Assembly (NCBI GenBank): GCA_965247455.1
Contig: CBDFHE010000010.1
Span: forward strand, 1 to 64,000
DNA from: JACZYA01 sp965247455
Lineage (GTDB): Bacteria; Acidobacteriota; Terriglobia; Acidiferrales; 2-02-FULL-67-57
Direction of reading: 5' to 3'
Length of the DNA stretch: 64,000 nucleotides
How positions within the stretch are numbered: the first letter of the stretch is position 1; every line of letters starts with the position of its first letter. The position numbers and the translations under genes were made by a program. Below, in pieces: positions 60,784 to 64,000 of the stretch. The notes below the pieces were generated by a model. That model did no database searches. It worked only from the letters and a program-made list of their open reading frames with translations, and was not told the DNA's origin.

Positions 60784-61118
60784 TCTCTTCCTTCTCCTCG
60801 CGGCAGTAACTCCTGCCAGCCTCAGTGAATTCTCAGAACCTACGAATTAAGACAGTGCTTGTTATTCTAGCACGCGACCATATATTGTGGCACTACGGAA
60901 CTACAGGGATGTAAATGTTGCAGCCCCATATGGAACACCCGTTGGCGAAATTGGCAACAAGCTTGTTGCTCAGGAGTCTTATCGGCAAGACCCGGCCATT
61001 TCTTCGCTGGTATTATGCGGGAAGTCTGACGCGGAGGGAGGCTGCTCGGCTGGACTCCGCCCCTCTATATGTCCAGCGCTTGCGGCGCCATCTAATCAAG
61101 TCTCTTTGTTCTGGCGTA
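60784..61118. other. Intergenic region, no confident gene
   Basis: The region lies upstream of lacD on the minus strand. It contains TCTAGCACGCGACC and an A/T-rich patch (60880-60895) that may hold the lacD promoter. An open frame at 60915 (LQPHMEHPLAKLATS...) lacks a ribosome-binding site and family features, so I do not call it. GAATTAAGACAGTGC near 60844 resembles the MITE-like end at 11 of 15 positions. Confidence 0.45.
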
Positions 61119-61427
61119 TCAACCCTTCTTTTGTTGAATTTCCCGCAGGCGGCCGAAGGCGCGGCGCAGGTGCGGGATGGTAATCGAGCCGCCCACCACC
61201 AGTCCGATATTCAGAACCTCCAGCAGCTTTCCCCGCGTCGCCCCTTCTTCCCGGCAGCGCTCCAGGTGGTAGGTCACGCAGTCGTCGCACCGCAACACCA
61301 GCGACGCCACCAGCCCCAGCATCTCTTTCACCTTCGGCTCCAGCGCCCCTTTCTCGTATGCCTGGTGGTCAAGCGCGAAAAAACGCTTCAGGCCCAGGTG
61401 GCCGCTCTCCAGGATTTCCTCGTTCAT
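61119..61427 (-). CDS. Carboxymuconolactone decarboxylase/AhpD-like protein
   Basis: This 102-residue protein has the CMD/AhpD helical motif with redox cysteines and histidine RCDDCVTYHLERC and a KEMLGLVASLVL block. It probably acts as a peroxide-reducing or thiol oxidoreductase factor. In the same frame, MAETLEQWHEFRR runs from an ATG at 61467-61469 (preceded by GGGGG) and is followed by TAG and then this ATG. Homologues usually begin with that segment, so the TAG (61428-61430) probably interrupts a longer 116-residue protein. Confidence 0.8.
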   Translation of the reverse strand: MNEEILESGHLGLKRFFALDHQAYEKGALEPKVKEMLGLVASLVLRCDDCVTYHLERCREEGATRGKLLEVLNIGLVVGGSITIPHLRRAFGRLREIQQKKG

Positions 61428-61689
61428 CTACCGACGAAACTCATGCCACTGCTCCAGCGTCTCGGCCATATTTCATCCCCCTGTTGGTTCCGCTCTTTCC
61501 ATTCCCCGTAATTCTACTTTGTCCAGGACGCCCCATTGACCAATGACCAATCCGGACAAGGCGTCGGGCCGTACCAAGCCTGCTTCCCCGTTTGAGTCAC
61601 TCAAGTTCTGAGCCAAGCTGCCGATGACGCAGGATAGCAAACGAATAGGACAAGTGTGGCACCTCCTTTGAACGGGGAGGAGAAAGCCA

Positions 61690-61830
61690 ATGGTTGTTAC
61701 AGCAAACGTCAAAGAGCTTCACCGACGCTGGCGGCGCCGTCAGTTGATGTGGCACTGGGGCGAAATTGTGGTTGGCCTGGCGGGATGGGCGACCCTGAGC
61801 TGGGCACTGGTTCGGTTCTTCGCCCACTAA
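61690..61830 (+). CDS. Small membrane protein, 46 residues
   Basis: The frame begins at an ATG preceded by GGGGAGGAG at 61674-61682, a strong ribosome-binding site. It has a basic N-terminus (KELHRRWRRRQLMWHWGE) and one transmembrane helix (IVVGLAGWATLSWALVRFF). No family is recognised. The ribosome-binding site and membrane helix make a real gene likely despite its size. Confidence 0.55.
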   Translation: MVVTANVKELHRRWRRRQLMWHWGEIVVGLAGWATLSWALVRFFAH

Positions 61831-61945
61831 CCCCCGCACCGCCCGGAAACCGCTTCATACGGCCCGCTGCCGCAGCACGGCTACGCCACCTGCCTGGCCG
61901 CGCCGCGTCCCCCGCTTCCGCCAACGCTGAAACTGCTTCCCCGCC

Positions 61946-63331
61946 TGTCAACGCAAAGTAGAAATGTCCGGTTTTTTGCCAGATAGAAATGTCCTCCTCC
62001 AAGGGTGATCGGGAGGGGGAATGTACTTTCGTTTGCCTTTCCTTGGGCCCGCAAGCCCCGTAGGCCGTAGGCCGAAGGGGGTTGCGGGCGCGGGCGGCGG
62101 GCTCGGGCAGGGCCGCAGGCTGAGATAAGAGCCGCGGAAGCGGACCCAGCGGCTGCCGTCGAGCCGCCGTTCGACCTCCACCCGCGCCCCCCGCAACCCC
62201 GCTCGCACCTGGGCGCGCGGGATCGCCCAGCGCTGGCCCTGCCAGCGCACGGTGTAGTCGCCTGCCACCCGGCGCGGTTCGCGCACGCTCAGGATTGACT
62301 CCAGCCGCTGGGTGCCTCCCAGCGGGCGGTGGGCATCGTGCGGCTGGCGCGGAGCGACGGTGAAGCGCTGCTCCCAGAAAGGCAGGAAGACTGCTGCCAG
62401 GAAGCGGTTGGCCTGCTCCACCGTGTGCACCCCGGCCAGGCGCATCTCCTTGACCAGGCGGTCCTGCAAGGTGCCGAATAGTCTCTCGATGCGCCCCTTG
62501 GCCTGGGGGCTGTGGGCGGGAATCCACTCGATCCCCAACTCCTGCAGGGCCCGCCCGATCTGGGTGCGGGCCGGCTGACCGCCGAGCTGCTCGTCGAGCC
62601 GGGCCGAGCGGGTGGTGCGGAACAGGCTGCTTTTGTCGGTATAGAGTGCCCGCGGCCGTCCCCAGCGCCGGAGCCAGCCTGCCAGGGTGCGCAGGTTTTC
62701 CTCGGTCGAGTCCTGGGCGGCGAAGCGGCCCCAGACCCGGCTGGTAGCGTCGTCGATCAGCGCGATCAACTGCACGGGAGGTCCGCGCCGCTCCAACCAG
62801 CGATAGGGCGAGCTGTCCATCATCACCAACTCGCCGAAGGCGGCCCGCCGCTCTCGCCAGACGTGCACCGCCGGCCTCCGCTGCCGGCGCGACCGCCACA
62901 GCCCGGCGGCGGTCATCCACTGCCGCAGCGTCTCCCGGCTGACCTGCCACCCATCTCGCGCCAGGTGCTCGCTGGCCAGCGTGGGCCCAAAGTCGGCGTA
63001 GCGCCGCCGCACCTGGGCCAGGATGCGCCCCTGGAGGGCCGCTGGAATCTTCCGGTTCGAGGGCCGCCCCCGCAGCCGATGCACTACGCCCCTGTCCCCC
63101 TCCGCCCGCACCCGTCTCAGCAGACGCCGCAGGTGGCGTACGCTCACCTGCACCCGCCGGCCCGCTTCCACCTGGGTCAGATAGCCCTGCTCGACTTGGT
63201 GGAGTACCTTCAACCGATCCTGCTCCCGTTGGCTCAATTCGATTCGCTCCTCTCTCATCGTCCCTCCTGGCCCTGATGAAAGAGGACATTCCTACTTTGC
63301 GCAAATAGGACATTCTCACTTTGCAGCTACA
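61946..63331. mobile_element. ISNCY-type insertion sequence
   Basis: The element of about 1.39 kb is bounded by TGTCAACGCAAAGTAGAAATG (left, inward) and TGTAGCTGCAAAGTGAGAATG (right, inward). Each end has a second inner copy of the G-C-A-A-A-G-T-x8-TGTCC block, probably two transposase-binding sites per end. It carries one transposase gene. No target duplication is evident. The right end lies 16 bp from the groES promoter -35 box. Confidence 0.82.
61948..63258 (-). CDS. ISNCY-family transposase with DDE integrase core
   Basis: This 436-residue protein has an N-terminal helix-turn-helix (LTQVEAGRRVQVSVRHLRRLL) and a DDE domain with Asp148 (MMDSS), Asp208 (LYTDKSS) and Glu258 (KGRIERLFG). A C-terminal beta domain (VRWQGQRWAIPRAQV) follows. 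No frameshift is visible, so the element may be active. Its stop codon lies inside the left terminal repeat, at 61948-61950. Confidence 0.9.
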   Translation of the reverse strand: MREERIELSQREQDRLKVLHQVEQGYLTQVEAGRRVQVSVRHLRRLLRRVRAEGDRGVVHRLRGRPSNRKIPAALQGRILAQVRRRYADFGPTLASEHLARDGWQVSRETLRQWMTAAGLWRSRRQRRPAVHVWRERRAAFGELVMMDSSPYRWLERRGPPVQLIALIDDATSRVWGRFAAQDSTEENLRTLAGWLRRWGRPRALYTDKSSLFRTTRSARLDEQLGGQPARTQIGRALQELGIEWIPAHSPQAKGRIERLFGTLQDRLVKEMRLAGVHTVEQANRFLAAVFLPFWEQRFTVAPRQPHDAHRPLGGTQRLESILSVREPRRVAGDYTVRWQGQRWAIPRAQVRAGLRGARVEVERRLDGSRWVRFRGSYLSLRPCPSPPPAPATPFGLRPTGLAGPRKGKRKYIPPPDHPWRRTFLSGKKPDISTLR

Positions 63332-63347
63332 AGTGGCCGCAAGCAGC

Positions 63348-63376
63348 TTGACAAAATTGCCAGTTCCGCTTACACT
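63348..63376 (+). promoter_or_regulatory. groESL promoter (sigma-70 type)
   Basis: TTGACA (63348-63353), 17 bp and TACACT (63371-63376) give a strong vegetative promoter. The -10 box runs into the CIRCE element, so HrcA binding there would block polymerase. Confidence 0.85.
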
Positions 63377-63401
63377 AGTACTCTCCCGGTGGGAGTGCTA
63401 A
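63375..63401 (+). promoter_or_regulatory. CIRCE operator (HrcA binding site)
   Basis: CTAGTACTC, a 9-bp spacer (TCCCGGTGG) and GAGTGCTAA match the CIRCE consensus TTAGCACTC-N9-GAGTGCTAA with a perfect right half and two mismatches on the left. It predicts heat-inducible, HrcA-repressed transcription of groES-groEL. Confidence 0.88.
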
Positions 63402-63524
63402 GTCTCCCTGGGAGACCGCAAGGGCCCGATGGCCCGCAGTTCTGGTTGTTGCCTCGCCCGTAAAGTGGGGGAAAGGTAAGCTAAACCTGTAAGGGATTGT
63501 TACTTTCGTTCTGGAGGAGTAACT

Positions 63525-63842
63525 ATGAGTGTCAACGTACGACCGCTGCACGACCGAATTCTGATCCGGCGGCTGGAAGAGCAGGAGACGGTCAAAGGCG
63601 GTATCATCATCCCCGATACCGCCAAAGAGAAGCCGCAGGAGGGAGAAGTGATCGCCGTCGGCGGCGGCAAGAAAAAAGATGACGGAAAAGTGATCCCGCT
63701 GGACGTGAAGACGGGAGACCGCATTCTGTTCGGCAAGTATTCCGGCACCGACATTCACATCGACGACGAGGAATACCTCATCCTGCGCGAAGAGGAAGTG
63801 CTGGCCGTGCTGGAACCCGCCAAGGTAGGAGCCAAGAAGTAA
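63525..63842 (+). CDS. groES: Co-chaperonin GroES
   Basis: This 105-residue protein is the lid of the GroEL chaperonin. It has VRPLHDRILIRRLEEQETVKGGIIIPDTAKEKPQEGEV, the mobile-loop region, and the GDRILFGKYSGTDI strand. GGAGGAG precedes the ATG. The length and motifs are typical; there is a Lys-rich GGGKKKDDG segment in the loop. It is transcribed from the CIRCE promoter together with groEL, which starts 66 bp downstream. Confidence 0.96.
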   Translation: MSVNVRPLHDRILIRRLEEQETVKGGIIIPDTAKEKPQEGEVIAVGGGKKKDDGKVIPLDVKTGDRILFGKYSGTDIHIDDEEYLILREEEVLAVLEPAKVGAKK

Positions 63843-63908
63843 GCTGGGCTCTGAGTTATGGCACAACCGTAAACGAATTCGCAAGTACTTCTAGGGAGGA
63901 AAACAGAA

Positions 63909-64000
63909 ATGGCTGCCAAGCAAGTGATTTATGGAGACGATTCCCGGCAGGCGATCTTGCGCGGGGTCAACCGACTGGCTGACGCCGTCAAGATCACGCT
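63909..64000 (+). CDS. groEL: Chaperonin GroEL, N-terminal part (cut by window end)
   Basis: GGGAGGAAAACAGAA precedes the ATG, and the first 30 residues (AAKQVIYGDDSRQAILRGVN then RLADAVKIT) match the GroEL N-terminus. It follows groES in the standard operon. The remainder lies outside the window. Confidence 0.9.
   Translation, partial: MAAKQVIYGDDSRQAILRGVNRLADAVKIT

Noticed and set aside
60839..60853. Fourth MITE-like terminal repeat (GAATTAAGACAGTGC)
   Set aside because: Only 11 of 15 bases match, with no partner end or core nearby.
60915..61130. Coding frame upstream of lacD
   Set aside because: No ribosome-binding site or recognisable domain; the translation looks random.

Overview
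The window is GC-rich, densely coded bacterial chromosome from an organism with an outer membrane. An acidobacterium (Acidobacteriota) is my best guess. The guess rests on the gene mix (variant System I cytochrome c maturation, bactofilin plus M23 peptidase, alginate-export barrel, many GC-rich intergenic hairpins); no rRNA or other marker gene is present to confirm it, and I saw no tRNA or CRISPR array.

Layout. 1-1054 holds the start of ccmF and all of ccmE on the minus strand, an inverted near-copy of 15092-16145. 1-13.2 kb is a mixed housekeeping stretch: alginate-export porin, GAF protein, cobalamin-binding protein, radical SAM enzyme, NifU-like scaffold, prephenate dehydratase, a minus-strand XdhC/MocA/DUF1232 run, a frameshifted pentapeptide protein, and the M23/bactofilin pair. 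13.4-15.1 kb is a broken IS1380-family element abutting the duplicated ccm segment. 15.1-21.9 kb is the ccm operon (E-F-H-zinc ribbon-secreted protein-A-B-C-D), interrupted by a poly-C tract. 22.0-26.2 kb is an oxidative pentose phosphate operon (gnd-zwf-pgl-glk). 26.4-36.6 kb carries an O-antigen ligase with an inserted PDZ domain, methyltransferases, YihY, an aldehyde dehydrogenase/HAD/LhgO run and a zinc ribbon-methyltransferase-kinase fusion. 36.8-40.6 kb has a broken PilZ gene and two glycosyltransferase genes. 41.1-48.4 kb encodes secreted proteins and lipoproteins, including a matrixin-type protease. 48.5-57.0 kb has a methionine/folate fusion enzyme followed by a surface-polysaccharide cluster (wecB, bi-domain oxidoreductase, epimerase, rmlA, rmlB) with a histone-like gene inside it. 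57-61.8 kb has FecR-like, MATE, LacD-type aldolase and AhpD-like genes. 61.9-63.3 kb is an intact-looking ISNCY-type element just upstream of a CIRCE-controlled groES-groEL operon that runs off the window.

The most unusual content is in the intergenic repeats. Three copies (1043-1170, 4141-4267, 37219-37392) form a MITE-like family with 15-bp terminal inverted repeats; one copy has a perfect 10-bp target duplication. Each carries a core that can fold as a stem with two hairpin arms. In the third copy the core is inverted relative to its flanks, and both arms carry extra insertions: a 19-bp palindrome and a 27-bp segment. The same 19-bp palindrome occurs six times in the window. In five cases removing it restores or joins an otherwise continuous repeat or hairpin.

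Several genes carry single frameshifts or in-frame stops (pentapeptide protein, PilZ, IS1380 transposase, bi-domain oxidoreductase, epimerase, AhpD-like protein, MATE C-terminus, the secreted ccm-cluster protein). Either the assembly has residual base errors or this stretch is decaying. Functions of frameshifted genes are read across the break.
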